Source: Psychroflexus sp. ALD_RP9
GTDB taxonomy: Bacteria; Bacteroidota; Bacteroidia; Flavobacteriales; Flavobacteriaceae
Direction: 5' to 3'
Assembly: GCF_017311165.1 (NCBI RefSeq)
Contig: NZ_CP062973.1
Span: forward strand, 1,426,001 to 1,490,000
DNA: 64,000 nt
In this document: positions 36,074 through 45,141 of the stretch, in pieces
Layout of the letters: every line of letters starts with the position of its first letter
Position numbering within the stretch: the first letter of the stretch is position 1
The notes under the pieces: model-generated
What the model was told of the DNA's origin: nothing
Seen by the model: the letters and a program-made list of their open reading frames with translations, nothing else
Databases searched by the model: none
Translations under genes and position numbers: made by a program

Positions 36074-37410
36074 TGGAATATTTAATAAAAAATGCAAAAA
36101 TTGTCAACGAAGGTAAGATTGTCGAAGGTGATGTTTTTGTGAAAGATCAAATTATTGCTGAAATTGATACTTCAATCAGCGTAAAATCTAACACCACTCA
36201 AGTTATTGATGCTGAAGGTAATTTTTTGATTCCCGGAATGATCGATGATCAAGTTCATTTTAGAGAACCAGGTTTAACACATAAAGAAACTATTTTAACA
36301 GGTTCTAAAGCGGCCGTCGCTGGTGGAATAACGTCTTACTTTGAGATGCCAAATACTCAACCGCAAACCACAACGCAAACTTTATTTCAAGAAAAATGCC
36401 AATTAGCTAATAGCAATAGTTACGCAAATTTTGCTTTTATGTTTGGTGGTACCAATGATAATTTAGAAGAGATTAAAAAAATTAATCCAAAAATCACACC
36501 TGCATTAAAATTATTTTTAGGGTCATCAACTGGAAATATGCTTGTTGATGATGAAAATGTTTTAGAGCAAATCTTTAAGCATTCGCCATTAATTATTGCA
36601 GCTCATTGCGAAGATGAAGCTACCATAAAGCATAATCTAGAAAAGGCTATTTCAAATTATGGTGAAGACATCCCGATTAGTGAACATCCTAACATTAGGA
36701 GTGAAGAAGCTTGTTATTTATCATCGTCTAAAGCTATAAAATTAGCTGAAAAAACCGGAGCACGTCTACACGTTTTTCATTTATCAACAGCTAAAGAAAT
36801 GAGTTTATTTGGTAATAAAAAACCACTAAACAAAAAGCAAATAACTGCTGAAGTTTGCATTCACCATTTATGGTTTTCTGATAAAGATTATCAAGACAAA
36901 GGAACATTTATTAAATGGAATCCGGCTGTTAAAACTGAAAAAGATCGTGATGCCTTATGGAAGGCTTTAAATAATGATAAAATTGATGTTGTAGCTACTG
37001 ATCACGCGCCACACACCAAAGAAGAAAAAAAGCAAATATACACAAAAGCACCTAGTGGTGGCCCTTTAGTTCAGCATGCCTTGCCAGCACTTTTTGAGGC
37101 TTACCATCAGAACAAAATTTCAGTCGAAAGAATTGTTGAAAAAACAGCACACAACCCAGCACGATTATTTGATGTAGAAAAACGCGGTTTTATAAAAGAA
37201 GGCTATTTCGCAGACTTAGTTTTAGTAAATCCTAATGAACCTTGGTCTGTCAATCAAGATAATATTTTCTACAAGTGTGGTTGGTCTCCTTTTTATGGAA
37301 GCTCCTTCAGGTCTAGAATTACACATACTTTTGTAAATGGTAACTTAGTCTATAAAAATTTTAAATTCAGTGATGATAAACCAGGGATGCAAATTACATT
37401 TGAGCGTTAA
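36073..37410 (+). CDS. pyrC: Dihydroorotase
   Basis: 445 residues, the length of class I dihydroorotase (ring closure of carbamoyl aspartate in pyrimidine synthesis). Metal and substrate motifs: DDQVHFREPGLTHKE (His-x-His replaced by Gln-Val-His in the first metal position), YFEMPNTQP, AAHCEDEATI, HVFHLSTAKEM and the catalytic ATDHAPHTKEEK. The first motif usually reads D-x-H-x-H, so the first His is here Gln; a non-canonical metal site is possible, a variation also known in other Bacteroidetes homologues. The gene is coupled to the glycosyltransferase and overlaps the next gene by 41 bases. Confidence 0.9.
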   Translation: MEYLIKNAKIVNEGKIVEGDVFVKDQIIAEIDTSISVKSNTTQVIDAEGNFLIPGMIDDQVHFREPGLTHKETILTGSKAAVAGGITSYFEMPNTQPQTTTQTLFQEKCQLANSNSYANFAFMFGGTNDNLEEIKKINPKITPALKLFLGSSTGNMLVDDENVLEQIFKHSPLIIAAHCEDEATIKHNLEKAISNYGEDIPISEHPNIRSEEACYLSSSKAIKLAEKTGARLHVFHLSTAKEMSLFGNKKPLNKKQITAEVCIHHLWFSDKDYQDKGTFIKWNPAVKTEKDRDALWKALNNDKIDVVATDHAPHTKEEKKQIYTKAPSGGPLVQHALPALFEAYHQNKISVERIVEKTAHNPARLFDVEKRGFIKEGYFADLVLVNPNEPWSVNQDNIFYKCGWSPFYGSSFRSRITHTFVNGNLVYKNFKFSDDKPGMQITFER

Positions 37411-37837
37411 GATTGCCTTTTTGGGTATCTTACTTTTTAACCTTTTGGCTTGCCAAGACACCTATGAAGTAAACGAACCTGACGAACTCATTTCTAAACA
37501 AAAAATGATTGACATTATAGAAGATATGATGTTAATGGATGCTGCAAAAAATATTTCTAGTCGCCAATTTAGAGTTAATGACATTAGATTATATGATGTT
37601 ATTAAAACTAAATATGATATAGATAGTACACGCTTGCGTCAAAACTTAGAATATTACAATCAACAGTTTGAAGTCAATATTGAAATTTATGACTCTGTTA
37701 AAGCACGTCTGCAAAGAAGAAAAAATAGTGTAGACTCTATTGCTATCGTTAAAGACAGCATAAAAATGTTTAATATTGATCGAAACAAAAAGCGGCAAGA
37801 CTCAATAAAAAAAGCTAAAGTCTCAGTTAAAAATTAG
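37370..37837 (+). CDS. DUF4296 lipoprotein
   Basis: 155 residues from the ATG at 37370 (which overlaps pyrC by 41 bases) or about 145 from a TTG at 37400. Lipobox LLFNLLACQ puts the lipidated Cys at residue 28. The body has LISKQKMIDIIEDMMLMDAA, typical of DUF4296, then a charged helical tail rich in Lys/Arg/Asp. Function unknown; it follows pyrC in many Flavobacteria. The 3' end overlaps the convergent epimerase gene by 11 bases. Confidence 0.8.
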   Translation: MMINQGCKLHLSVKIAFLGILLFNLLACQDTYEVNEPDELISKQKMIDIIEDMMLMDAAKNISSRQFRVNDIRLYDVIKTKYDIDSTRLRQNLEYYNQQFEVNIEIYDSVKARLQRRKNSVDSIAIVKDSIKMFNIDRNKKRQDSIKKAKVSVKN

Positions 37838-38834
37838 AATTTTCCTTGATTTGTTTTAAAGTATCATCAATTTTTTGAAACTTAAATTGAATTACGTTTT
37901 TAATTTTATGATTACTATAGGTGTCACTTTCAAAAAGGGAAGTAATTAAGTCTTTTGTCATTTGGCGTTTTTTCCCTATTAAAGAGGTAAGTAAGCTAAA
38001 AAGCCAAAAAACAAACAACATCCATTTTGTAATTTTAATTTGAGGTGGCTTAGCATTAAATAAATTAGCAATTTTCACTGCTAAAGTTTTAAAATTCAAA
38101 TTTTCGGTAACTAGAATGTAGCGTTCATTTTTTAAATCAGATTGCATGAGTAAGTACATGGCCTTACAACAATCGTAAACACTCACAAATCCAGTAGTTT
38201 TATTAAAATAAAATTTGAAACCCTTAGCATATTTGTTTATAATTTCACCACTACCTTGATTATAAAATCCATGTCCTAAAATTACACCAGGATTAACGAT
38301 TATAAGGTTTAAACCTTCTTGAGAACCACGCCATGCTTCGCGCTCAGCACCATATTTTGCAATTGCATAAGCATTAGATTTGTCATGTTCTGAAATCGTA
38401 ATTTGTTCATCAATAAGGTTTAATTCAGGATTTTTACTTAGCGTAGCAATACTACTTACATGGCAAAATTTTTGGACACGATATTCAAGACTAAAATTAA
38501 TGATGTTTGCTGTGCCTTCAATATTTACCTTTCGTAACCTTTTATAGTCACTTGGTGCGTTGCTAATCATGCCTGCACAATGATAAACATGAGCAATTTT
38601 ATGATTAGAAAAGACATTATTCAATTGCGGAATATCTAATATATCAGCCTTGACCCACTTCAGCCTTTGCTCGATAACCAGATCAGTAACCTCTGAGTAG
38701 GTTTTCAGAATCTCAAGGGCTTTATTTCGCTTTGCTTCAGTTCTATATAAGCAAACACAGGGTTCACTTAAACTAATTAAGTAAGCCGTTAAATGTGTTC
38801 CTAAAAATCCAGTTGCACCTGTAATTAAATTCAT
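37827..38834 (-). CDS. NAD-dependent epimerase/dehydratase (extended SDR)
   Basis: 335 residues. Extended short-chain dehydrogenase with the Rossmann motif TGATGFLGTHL at residues 4-14, HVYHCAGMISNAPSDY, and the catalytic YAIAKYGAE (Tyr-x-x-x-Lys) with VSSIATLS providing the Ser. A hydrophobic stretch near the C-terminus (MLFVFWLFSLLTSLIG) may attach it to the membrane. Such proteins act on nucleotide sugars or on dihydroflavonol-like or sterol-like substrates; the substrate is unknown. The ATG at 38834 gives the canonical start; the frame is open a further 57 bases. Confidence 0.87.
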   Translation of the reverse strand: MNLITGATGFLGTHLTAYLISLSEPCVCLYRTEAKRNKALEILKTYSEVTDLVIEQRLKWVKADILDIPQLNNVFSNHKIAHVYHCAGMISNAPSDYKRLRKVNIEGTANIINFSLEYRVQKFCHVSSIATLSKNPELNLIDEQITISEHDKSNAYAIAKYGAEREAWRGSQEGLNLIIVNPGVILGHGFYNQGSGEIINKYAKGFKFYFNKTTGFVSVYDCCKAMYLLMQSDLKNERYILVTENLNFKTLAVKIANLFNAKPPQIKITKWMLFVFWLFSLLTSLIGKKRQMTKDLITSLFESDTYSNHKIKNVIQFKFQKIDDTLKQIKENSNF

Positions 38835-38877
38835 TTGGTAAATATACTTAGCTTGTAGGAAAAAAGCTTCATAATGG

Positions 38878-38885
38878 TATCTTTG
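38878..38885 (+). promoter_or_regulatory. -7 box (TATCTTTG) of tyrS
   Basis: Perfect TANNTTTG, 17 bases upstream of the tyrS ATG. The leader contains a rare purine-rich Shine-Dalgarno-like TTAGGAG directly before the start codon. Confidence 0.5.
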
Positions 38886-38902
38886 TGACAAAATTTTAGG
38901 AG

Positions 38903-40198
38903 ATGAAAAATGATTTTATAGAAGAAGTTACTTGGCGAGGAATGGTTCATGATGTTATGCCAGGTACACAAGATCACTTAAATGAAAGTATGCGAGCAGC
39001 TTATGTTGGTATAGATCCTACCGCAGATTCGCTTCACGTTGGTCATTTAGTGGGCGTGATGTTATTAAAACACTTTCAGTTAGCTGGTCATAAACCCGTT
39101 GCTTTAATCGGTGGTGCTACAGGTATGATTGGCGATCCTTCAGGCAAATCTGAAGAACGTAATTTATTAGATGAGGAAACTTTAAAGCATAATCAAAATT
39201 CAATTAAACATCAGCTTGAAAAATTTTTAGATTTTAAGAGTCAAGAAAATAACGCTGCTGTTTTAGTTAATAACTACGACTGGATGAAGTCTTTTAGTTT
39301 CATAGATTTTATTAGAGATGTTGGTAAGCATATTACGGTAAATTATATGATGGCAAAAGATTCGGTTAAAAAACGTTTATCAGCCGAATCTAAAGAAGGC
39401 ATGAGTTTTACTGAATTTACCTACCAATTGGTTCAGGGTTACGATTTTCTACATTTATATAGAAGTTTAAACTGTAGCCTGCAAATGGGCGGCAGTGATC
39501 AATGGGGAAACATTACCACAGGTACTGAACTCATTAGACGTATTGAGCAAGGCAAAGGATTTGCTTTAACTTGCCCGTTAATTACAAAAGCTGATGGAAC
39601 TAAATTTGGTAAAACTGCATCAGGAAATATTTGGCTTGACCCTAAAAAAACATCTCCATTTAAGTTTTATCAATTCTGGTTAAATACAAGTGATGAAGAT
39701 GCCGAAAAGTTTATCAAGATTTTTACATTTAAATCTAAAGATGACATTGAAAAACTTATAAAAACCCATAAAGATGCGCCGCACTTAAGAGTTTTACAAA
39801 AGGCTTTAGCAATTGATATTACTATTGCAGTTCATGGTAAAGAACAGTTAGAAAATGCTCAAAAAGCAAGTAATATTTTATTTGGGAAATCAACTTTCGA
39901 AGACTTAAACTCGATCGAAGAGCAAACATTTTTAGACGTTTTTGAAGGTGTTCCAACCGCTGAAATTAAAAAAGACAAATTGAGTGAAGGTATAGATATT
40001 GTTGAAGCTTTAACTACGCATTCAAATTTTCTAGGATCTAAGGGTGAAGCAAGACGTGCCTTAAAACAAAACGCTATCGCTGTTAATAAGGAAAAAGTTA
40101 GTGTTGATTTTAAAATTAAAGCGCAATATTTATTAAGTGATAAATATATTTTAATAAGTAAAGGAAAAAAACTAAATTATATAATAGTTGCAGTATAA
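38903..40198 (+). CDS. tyrS: Tyrosyl-tRNA synthetase
   Basis: 431 residues, class I aminoacyl-tRNA synthetase charging tRNA-Tyr. The HIGH-type signature is HVGH in [13 protein letters not shown], the tyrosine pocket includes [21 protein letters not shown], and the KMSKS-like loop is KFGKTASG. The C-terminal 80 residues form the S4-like RNA-binding domain ([20 protein letters not shown]). The start at 38903 is supported by an unusually clear TTAGGAG element just before it. Confidence 0.97.
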   Translation: MKNDFIEEVTWRGMVHDVMPGTQDHLNESMRAAYVGIDPTADSLHVGHLVGVMLLKHFQLAGHKPVALIGGATGMIGDPSGKSEERNLLDEETLKHNQNSIKHQLEKFLDFKSQENNAAVLVNNYDWMKSFSFIDFIRDVGKHITVNYMMAKDSVKKRLSAESKEGMSFTEFTYQLVQGYDFLHLYRSLNCSLQMGGSDQWGNITTGTELIRRIEQGKGFALTCPLITKADGTKFGKTASGNIWLDPKKTSPFKFYQFWLNTSDEDAEKFIKIFTFKSKDDIEKLIKTHKDAPHLRVLQKALAIDITIAVHGKEQLENAQKASNILFGKSTFEDLNSIEEQTFLDVFEGVPTAEIKKDKLSEGIDIVEALTTHSNFLGSKGEARRALKQNAIAVNKEKVSVDFKIKAQYLLSDKYILISKGKKLNYIIVAV

Positions 40199-40205
40199 AA
40201 ACAAT

Positions 40206-40229
40206 AAAGCCCCGAATTAACGGGACTTT
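40206..40229 (+). terminator. tyrS terminator
   Basis: Stem AAAG-CCCG / CGGG-CTTT with one internal mismatch and loop AATTAA, just after the tyrS stop. Only a weak T-run follows. Confidence 0.6.
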
Positions 40230-40249
40230 ATCTAACTAACCAATCTATT

Positions 40250-40282
40250 ATGAAAAAACTTCATCCTGGCACAAATATATAA
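40250..40282 (+). other. Possible 10-residue mini-ORF downstream of tyrS
   Basis: ATG AAA AAA CTT ... TAA encodes MKKLHPGTNI. It is preceded by CTAACTAACCAATCTATT, which looks like a Flavobacterial 5' leader, but no gene follows on this strand for more than 4 kb. It may be the remnant of a lost gene's start or a small RNA 3' end. The rest of the 155-base gap (40199-40353) is AT-rich and featureless. Confidence 0.3.
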
Positions 40283-40353
40283 TTTAAGTTCAATTAACCA
40301 ATATTATTTACAAAAATAATAACATAAATTGGCAAAAATTTTTAAATTTTGCT

Positions 40354-41340
40354 TTACAAAGCCATTAAGTTACAACCACGAACATCACTTTGATCAAATC
40401 GACCTAAAATTTCATAGGAGTTTTCATCTATAACTTTACCCAAATCTTGGGTTGCAATAAAGCTGCATGAATACAAGTTTGCTAAATCTATCACGTTAAT
40501 GCCACCTGTTTTGTTACTTTTTTGATAATTCAGTGCATCTTCAGGGTCTCGAATTAAAAATCTTAAATGTTTCGGACATTTAAAAATTCCATCACCTAGA
40601 CTGTAAGCTTGTGAAAGTAATTCTGTCATGCCATATTCGCTATGTATGCTTTTTACATTAAAAGCCTTTGTTAAGATAGTGTGTAATTCATGACGTGTCA
40701 TTTCTTTTCGTCTACCTTTCATTCCGCCAGTTTCCATAATCACACAATGGCTCAGGTCTAAATCCTGAAATGCTTCTGCTAAATCAAGTAAGGCAAAGCT
40801 AACACCAATCAGCAAAACTTTTTTATTTTTCTTTTTAAGTTGGTCGAGTTGTTTAACTAGTTCATCAATGTTGTGAAGATAAAAGCCACTTTGTTTGTTT
40901 TTACTTTTTTTAATCAAGTTATCGACCATGTAGATGAGAGATGAACCCTCGCGTTCTAGATATGATGGTAACAAAGCTAGGATAACAAAATCTTCTGGGT
41001 CACCATAAAATTGTTTAAACGTATTCAAAAAGCTTCTTTCATAGAGAGACAAATCACTAATAAAATGTTGGCTAGGTATTTGCCCTGTTGTACCGCTACT
41101 TAAAAATGTTTTTTCGATGGTGTTAAAAGATATGACGTGTTTTTTTTTGAAAAACTCAATTGGTAAAAAAGGAATTTTTTCTAAGGTGGTTACTTCATCC
41201 GGTTCGCTAATAAAAAAATCACAAAATTCTCTATATACCTTACAATTTTCATATTGAAATCGGAAAACTTCAAGACTTATTTCAATAAAATCTTCATTAG
41301 AATTAATTGCGAATATGTTATTTTCCAGGCTTTTCATCAT
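40354..41340 (-). CDS. LuxE-like acyl-protein synthetase / acyltransferase
   Basis: 328 residues. The LuxE/ANL-type adenylation motif is FLSSGTTGQIPSQH, and HSEYGMTELLSQAYS matches the second conserved core motif. LuxE-type enzymes activate a carboxylic acid as acyl-AMP and load it onto a protein Cys or CoA. No lux genes are near; in Flavobacteria such proteins are stand-alone and uncharacterised. The ATG-ATG pair at 41340/41337 is the only reasonable start, because upstream codons run into a terminator hairpin. The T-run of that hairpin lies immediately next to the start codon. Confidence 0.85.
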   Translation of the reverse strand: MMKSLENNIFAINSNEDFIEISLEVFRFQYENCKVYREFCDFFISEPDEVTTLEKIPFLPIEFFKKKHVISFNTIEKTFLSSGTTGQIPSQHFISDLSLYERSFLNTFKQFYGDPEDFVILALLPSYLEREGSSLIYMVDNLIKKSKNKQSGFYLHNIDELVKQLDQLKKKNKKVLLIGVSFALLDLAEAFQDLDLSHCVIMETGGMKGRRKEMTRHELHTILTKAFNVKSIHSEYGMTELLSQAYSLGDGIFKCPKHLRFLIRDPEDALNYQKSNKTGGINVIDLANLYSCSFIATQDLGKVIDENSYEILGRFDQSDVRGCNLMAL

Positions 41341-41341
41341 T

Positions 41342-41370
41342 AAAAAAAGCACCTCAATTGAGGTGCTTTT
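41342..41370 (-). terminator. Terminator of the 41395-43071 gene, abutting the LuxE-like start codon
   Basis: Perfect inverted repeat AAAAGCACCTC / GAGGTGCTTTT with a T-run on the minus strand, ending one base before the ATG at 41340. Confidence 0.85.
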
Positions 41371-41371
41371 G

Positions 41372-41379
41372 CAAAGATA
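41372..41379 (-). promoter_or_regulatory. -7 box (TATCTTTG) just upstream of the terminator hairpin
   Basis: Perfect TANNTTTG located between the stop of the upstream gene and the hairpin. If used, the LuxE-like transcript would begin with the hairpin itself. Confidence 0.4.
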
Positions 41380-41394
41380 GTAATCTTTATGTGT

Positions 41395-43071
41395 TTATTG
41401 AACAACTAGTTTTTTTGTTAAGCTCTGGTTGCCTTCAGTGACTTTAACTAAATAGACACCAGACTTTAGGCTAGCAGTGTTAAGTTGAGCTGAATTGTTA
41501 GCCGTTTGCTTTAAAACTTGCTTACCTAAGACATTATATACCTCAACTGTAAATGTATTAGCATTGCTAATTGAAATATTCACTAAGTTTCCTTTAACTG
41601 GATTAGGATATAAAACTACATCTGAGTTTGTAAAAGATGTGTTGCTTAAAGTAACATCGATATCGTTATCTCTTGGGTAAATTCTGTATTCACCGTTGTT
41701 TTCCTCACCTGCTAAACCAGCAACATTAACTGTGTTTGTAGGAACAATGTCTCCTGTATAAGCAAGGTTAAATAAAGCTTCTACTAAAGTAGAGTTTTGA
41801 CCAGCATCCTCGATAGGATAAGCATCTCCATTATCGAATGTAATTACTCCATCTGCTGTTGTAAACGTAATATTTTCAAAAGCAACAAGTTCACCTTCGT
41901 AGTTTTCAAAGTTAGTATTGAATTCTGAAATTGTTAAAATTTGAGGATTTACGGTGTTACCAGTTGAAGTTGCTGCACCAGGATCTGTGTCAGGATTAAA
42001 TTGTAACATCCCATTAAAACTATTTAAAGTACCTGATAAACCTGTAATTCCATCTTCAACATTATAAGTAGAAGTAATTGCTCCTGGATCATCGTCAATT
42101 AGGATACCAGCTGAAGCGTCCTGAACGTATTTTTGTCCTCTAAAGCTTTGTTGGTATGTAAGAACAACTTCACCTGTAACTTTATAAAAAGTACCATCTG
42201 TAGCACCATTTCTCAAAGCGGCTAAATCTGCAACTTCTACATAACCAATTGCGTTAGCAGTAAGCGTGTAATTGGCTTCTGGATTTGTAAGTTCAACATC
42301 ATTATTGTCTTTTAATACAGCAGTTAAAACATATTGTTTTCCGCCTTCAAAAGGTGTTATTTGTATGGGTTGATTGTTAAGATCTAATAAATCTCCAGCT
42401 TGGTGAGTAACACCATCAGTTACATTTGAAATTTCCCAAGAAATGTAACCATCTGTACCTACTGTAAAATTAGCAACATTGAATTCAAGTTCAATTTGAT
42501 CTAACTCGCTTGGCGCTACTGTTGTTGTAGATCCAGAAGGCTCAGCGTCTACAACACTAAGTGTTGGTGTTGGTGCACCAGCAAAAGCCGTCCAAGATAT
42601 ATCATCAATAATAACTTGTTTTGGGGTTATATTTACTATCTCAATAATAATGTCACCACCAACATTAATGTCACTTACAGAGAAAGTCTGTTCAGTAAAA
42701 TCATCAAATGGTTGTGAAGTACCAACAGAAATACCGTTGATAAAGACTTCGACTTGTCTATCACCACCTCCGGTGAAACCTTTATAAAGTTTCATTGAAA
42801 AATCTCCGATACCTCCAGAAATAGTGCTAGAAGTAATTTTACTATTGTCTGAAACTCTTCTTAACATAAGTGCAGGTAAGTTAATTCCTGAGCTGTTTGC
42901 GTCACCGTTACCATCTCTAGATGCAACGTATGTCCAAGTAATTCCATTATTACCTACAAAGCTATCATCAGCATAGCCTGAAGTTGCATTAGAGTTTGTA
43001 AAATCTTCTAATCCTTGTGCAAAAGAAAAAGAAGCCATTAATGCAAATACAATAAAAGTAATTTTTTTCAT
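41395..43071 (-). CDS. Secreted T9SS protein with OB-like DUF5689-type domain
   Basis: 558 residues. Signal peptide (FIVFALMASFSFAQ), then a beta-sandwich domain (about 25-170, ending in IDDISWTAF), an Ig-like segment, and a region with VEVADLAALRNGATDGTFYK, YVQDASAGILIDDD and LVAFENITF that matches OB-fold DUF5689/nuclease-associated domains of Bacteroidetes. The C-terminal 75 residues form a type A sorting signal (VVLYPNPVKGN to GVYLVKVTEGNQSLTKKLVVQ). It is therefore exported to the surface or medium. No enzyme active site is recognised. Shares its tail with the neighbouring 43221-44960 gene, the two probably forming a surface set. Confidence 0.8.
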   Translation of the reverse strand: MKKITFIVFALMASFSFAQGLEDFTNSNATSGYADDSFVGNNGITWTYVASRDGNGDANSSGINLPALMLRRVSDNSKITSSTISGGIGDFSMKLYKGFTGGGDRQVEVFINGISVGTSQPFDDFTEQTFSVSDINVGGDIIIEIVNITPKQVIIDDISWTAFAGAPTPTLSVVDAEPSGSTTTVAPSELDQIELEFNVANFTVGTDGYISWEISNVTDGVTHQAGDLLDLNNQPIQITPFEGGKQYVLTAVLKDNNDVELTNPEANYTLTANAIGYVEVADLAALRNGATDGTFYKVTGEVVLTYQQSFRGQKYVQDASAGILIDDDPGAITSTYNVEDGITGLSGTLNSFNGMLQFNPDTDPGAATSTGNTVNPQILTISEFNTNFENYEGELVAFENITFTTADGVITFDNGDAYPIEDAGQNSTLVEALFNLAYTGDIVPTNTVNVAGLAGEENNGEYRIYPRDNDIDVTLSNTSFTNSDVVLYPNPVKGNLVNISISNANTFTVEVYNVLGKQVLKQTANNSAQLNTASLKSGVYLVKVTEGNQSLTKKLVVQ

Positions 43072-43093
43072 TATAAAATATTTAAAGTTTTTA

Positions 43094-43101
43094 CAAAAAT
43101 A
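43094..43101 (-). promoter_or_regulatory. -7 box (TATTTTTG) of the 41395-43071 gene
   Basis: Perfect TANNTTTG, 22 bases upstream of the ATG. Confidence 0.45.
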
Positions 43102-43123
43102 TGAATTTCATTTTGCTAAGAAC

Positions 43124-43135
43124 TGACAACCGTCA
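43124..43135. promoter_or_regulatory. Inverted repeat TGAC-AACC-GTCA upstream of the T9SS gene
   Basis: Four-base arms, 23 bases upstream of the -7 box, overlapping the -33 region. It is a candidate operator. A related TGACT-TT-AGTCA repeat occurs at 56601-56612. Confidence 0.3.
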
Positions 43136-43165
43136 TACTTTACCTTAATTTAATATTACAGAAAT

Positions 43166-43198
43166 AAAAAAGCGCCACTTAAATAAGTAGCGCTTTTT
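43166..43198 (-). terminator. Terminator of the 43221-44960 gene
   Basis: Inverted repeat AAAAAGCG-CACTTA / TAAGT-GCGCTTTTT with flanking A and T runs, 22 bases after the stop; usable on both strands. Confidence 0.8.
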
Positions 43199-43220
43199 GT
43201 AAGATAACTTTAAAATTAGT

Positions 43221-44960
43221 CTATTGTATAACTAACTTTTTTGTCGAGCTCTGATTTCCTTGTGTCATCCTTACCAAATAAACGCCTGATTGTAAATTTG
43301 AAACATTTAATTTTGTTGAGGCTTTTACATTTTTAGTTAAAACTTCTTTTCCTAGCATATTAAAAATAGTTACTTCAAAATCAGTATTTTTATTTGAAGA
43401 TATATTGATTGTTTCACCTTTTGAAGGGTTAGGATAGAGTTTGAAATTATTTCTTTCAAAGCTAATATTAGATAAAGTTGTAGGAGTAACTTCATCCCAA
43501 GTTGTGCCTATTCTCAACTCATCAAATGTTAACGAAGGTGTTTCACCAGTAGAATCTTGACGAAGGCCAAATCTACCAATACTACCTGGTGAATCATCCG
43601 TATCAGTTAATAAAGCTGCAGGAGCAGTACCACCTAAATCAGTATTACTTGGGTTTATCCATGCTTTAAGTTCACCGTTATCTGTGTTGTAACTTATTAC
43701 AACAAATACAACATCGCCAGTGTTATACTGTGTTGTTGTAAATTCACTAGCACTACTTGCATTAGTATATGCTATGTCGTAAGTTGTGCTTGTGACTGGT
43801 CTAATCCATAAACGAGCATCAAAATTTCCAAGTAAAACAAAGTAGCCTCCTTGTGTGTTGTTGGTTAAGTTTGATAAGTCATTAACTTTAATCATGAAAG
43901 AAGCAAAAACTTCTCCAGTTGAAACAGTCGTAAATTCACGTTCTACATCGTCACCACCACCTTCAATGTTTATAGCGTTTCCAGTTGAAGCACTAATACC
44001 AGAATAGGTTAAATTATCTTGAATAACTTCTACAGTATTTCCTGATCCGCTAAAGTTTTCCCAATCAGATATGGTTGTAAGATCTGGATCAGTTGCATAA
44101 TCAAAAGCTTCATAAATTGGTAAATCTGCTGTAGGCTCACAATCTGGACTAAAAATATCAATATCTTCATCACAAACGCCAGTATTTGATATATTTACAG
44201 TAAAATCTACATTCTCTGAAATACCTGTTATGGTAATGGTTCCAGTTGCGTCTGTTGTTGGGTTGCCAGCACTTAAATCGATAGTACCTTCTGGCGATGT
44301 TACTGTAAAAGTATCGTTGCCACCTCCAGAAAATTGAATGGTTGTGGTGTAAGTGTCTTGACCAGAAGTAATATTGTCACAAGTTGTTGCTACATCTTCA
44401 ATCGTAAAATCACAACTTTGAGAGGTGTTAGGAGCGCCAGGTGTTGGAACGGCAACCAAATAACTACCGTCAGTTTGTCTTTGAATAGATTCACTTTCAG
44501 TATCATTATATTGAATAGTTTCATTAAGACCAGTTAAAAGCTCGGTATCATCACTATCATTAGTACCATATACTAAAGCAGATAAAAGATTGGTTGTTGT
44601 TACTGGTGTGTCGTTAGGAAAGTCAGATTCGCTTCCAGTATATAAAGCCACTGCATCTGGTCCGTTTTGCAAACCGTTGCTTGGAAGCGTAATTTGAGCA
44701 TTGTTCACACCTGTATTACCAAGTACGAAAAGTCCGTTTGCATCGGTGCTAAAGCCATCCAGGCCGTAAGCAGCATAGCTTTGGTCATCACTGCCATTAA
44801 ACATCACCACAACCAGTCCGTCTAAAGCGGTATTTGGTGTCCAAGAAATTTCTACAAACTCAGCTGAATCAGTTCCAGATTGATCTGCATCTACTTCATT
44901 AATGACTTGGCTAAAGCCAATGAATGAAAAGAATAAAAATAACAATGTAATTTTTTTCAT
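43221..44960 (-). CDS. Secreted T9SS protein with lamin-tail-like N-terminus
   Basis: 579 residues. Signal peptide (LLFLFFSFIGFSQ), then a lamin-tail-like domain (VINEVDADQSGTDSAEFVEI, FVLGNTGVNNAQI). Next comes a Cys-containing beta domain (CDFTIEDVATTCDNITSGQ) and a jelly-roll, LamG-like domain near residues 290-480 (FASFMIKVNDLSNLTNN, SLTFDELRIGTTWDEV). A type A sorting tail (FKLYPNPSKGETINIS to STKKLVIQ) follows. It is secreted by T9SS and probably a surface binding or structural protein. It is divergent from the lipoprotein/TonB receptor genes, sharing the 258-base promoter region. Confidence 0.8.
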   Translation of the reverse strand: MKKITLLFLFFSFIGFSQVINEVDADQSGTDSAEFVEISWTPNTALDGLVVVMFNGSDDQSYAAYGLDGFSTDANGLFVLGNTGVNNAQITLPSNGLQNGPDAVALYTGSESDFPNDTPVTTTNLLSALVYGTNDSDDTELLTGLNETIQYNDTESESIQRQTDGSYLVAVPTPGAPNTSQSCDFTIEDVATTCDNITSGQDTYTTTIQFSGGGNDTFTVTSPEGTIDLSAGNPTTDATGTITITGISENVDFTVNISNTGVCDEDIDIFSPDCEPTADLPIYEAFDYATDPDLTTISDWENFSGSGNTVEVIQDNLTYSGISASTGNAINIEGGGDDVEREFTTVSTGEVFASFMIKVNDLSNLTNNTQGGYFVLLGNFDARLWIRPVTSTTYDIAYTNASSASEFTTTQYNTGDVVFVVISYNTDNGELKAWINPSNTDLGGTAPAALLTDTDDSPGSIGRFGLRQDSTGETPSLTFDELRIGTTWDEVTPTTLSNISFERNNFKLYPNPSKGETINISSNKNTDFEVTIFNMLGKEVLTKNVKASTKLNVSNLQSGVYLVRMTQGNQSSTKKLVIQ

Positions 44961-44987
44961 AATTCAATTTTTAAATGTGTACAATTT

Positions 44988-44995
44988 CAAATATA
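44988..44995 (-). promoter_or_regulatory. -7 box (TATATTTG) of the 43221-44960 gene
   Basis: Perfect TANNTTTG, 27 bases upstream of the ATG on the minus strand. The rest of the 258-base intergenic region (44961-45218) holds the regulated promoter of the divergent lipoprotein gene and a tandem heptamer (TTTAAGT twice, 45081-45094). Confidence 0.45.
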
Positions 44996-45141
44996 ATCAT
45001 CTTTATTGTTTAATAAGTTTTATATCTAATTATTAACAGTTTTTACCAAATCCCATTCCTTTCTTTTAAAATCAAGTGGCTTTAAGTTTTAAGTTAACCT
45101 AATCTTATGTAAGCTTCAATTTCATAATCTAGGTTTCAATA

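Noticed and set aside
40354..41340. LuxE-like gene as part of a bioluminescence locus
   Set aside because: No luxA, luxB, luxC or luxD gene is nearby; isolated LuxE-like proteins are common in Flavobacteria.
45030..45050. A third GGTAA-type repeat on the minus strand in front of the 43221-44960 T9SS gene
   Set aside because: The half-sites have period 10 rather than 11, and they lie 35 bases from the -7 box instead of about 20; left out of the proposed regulon.
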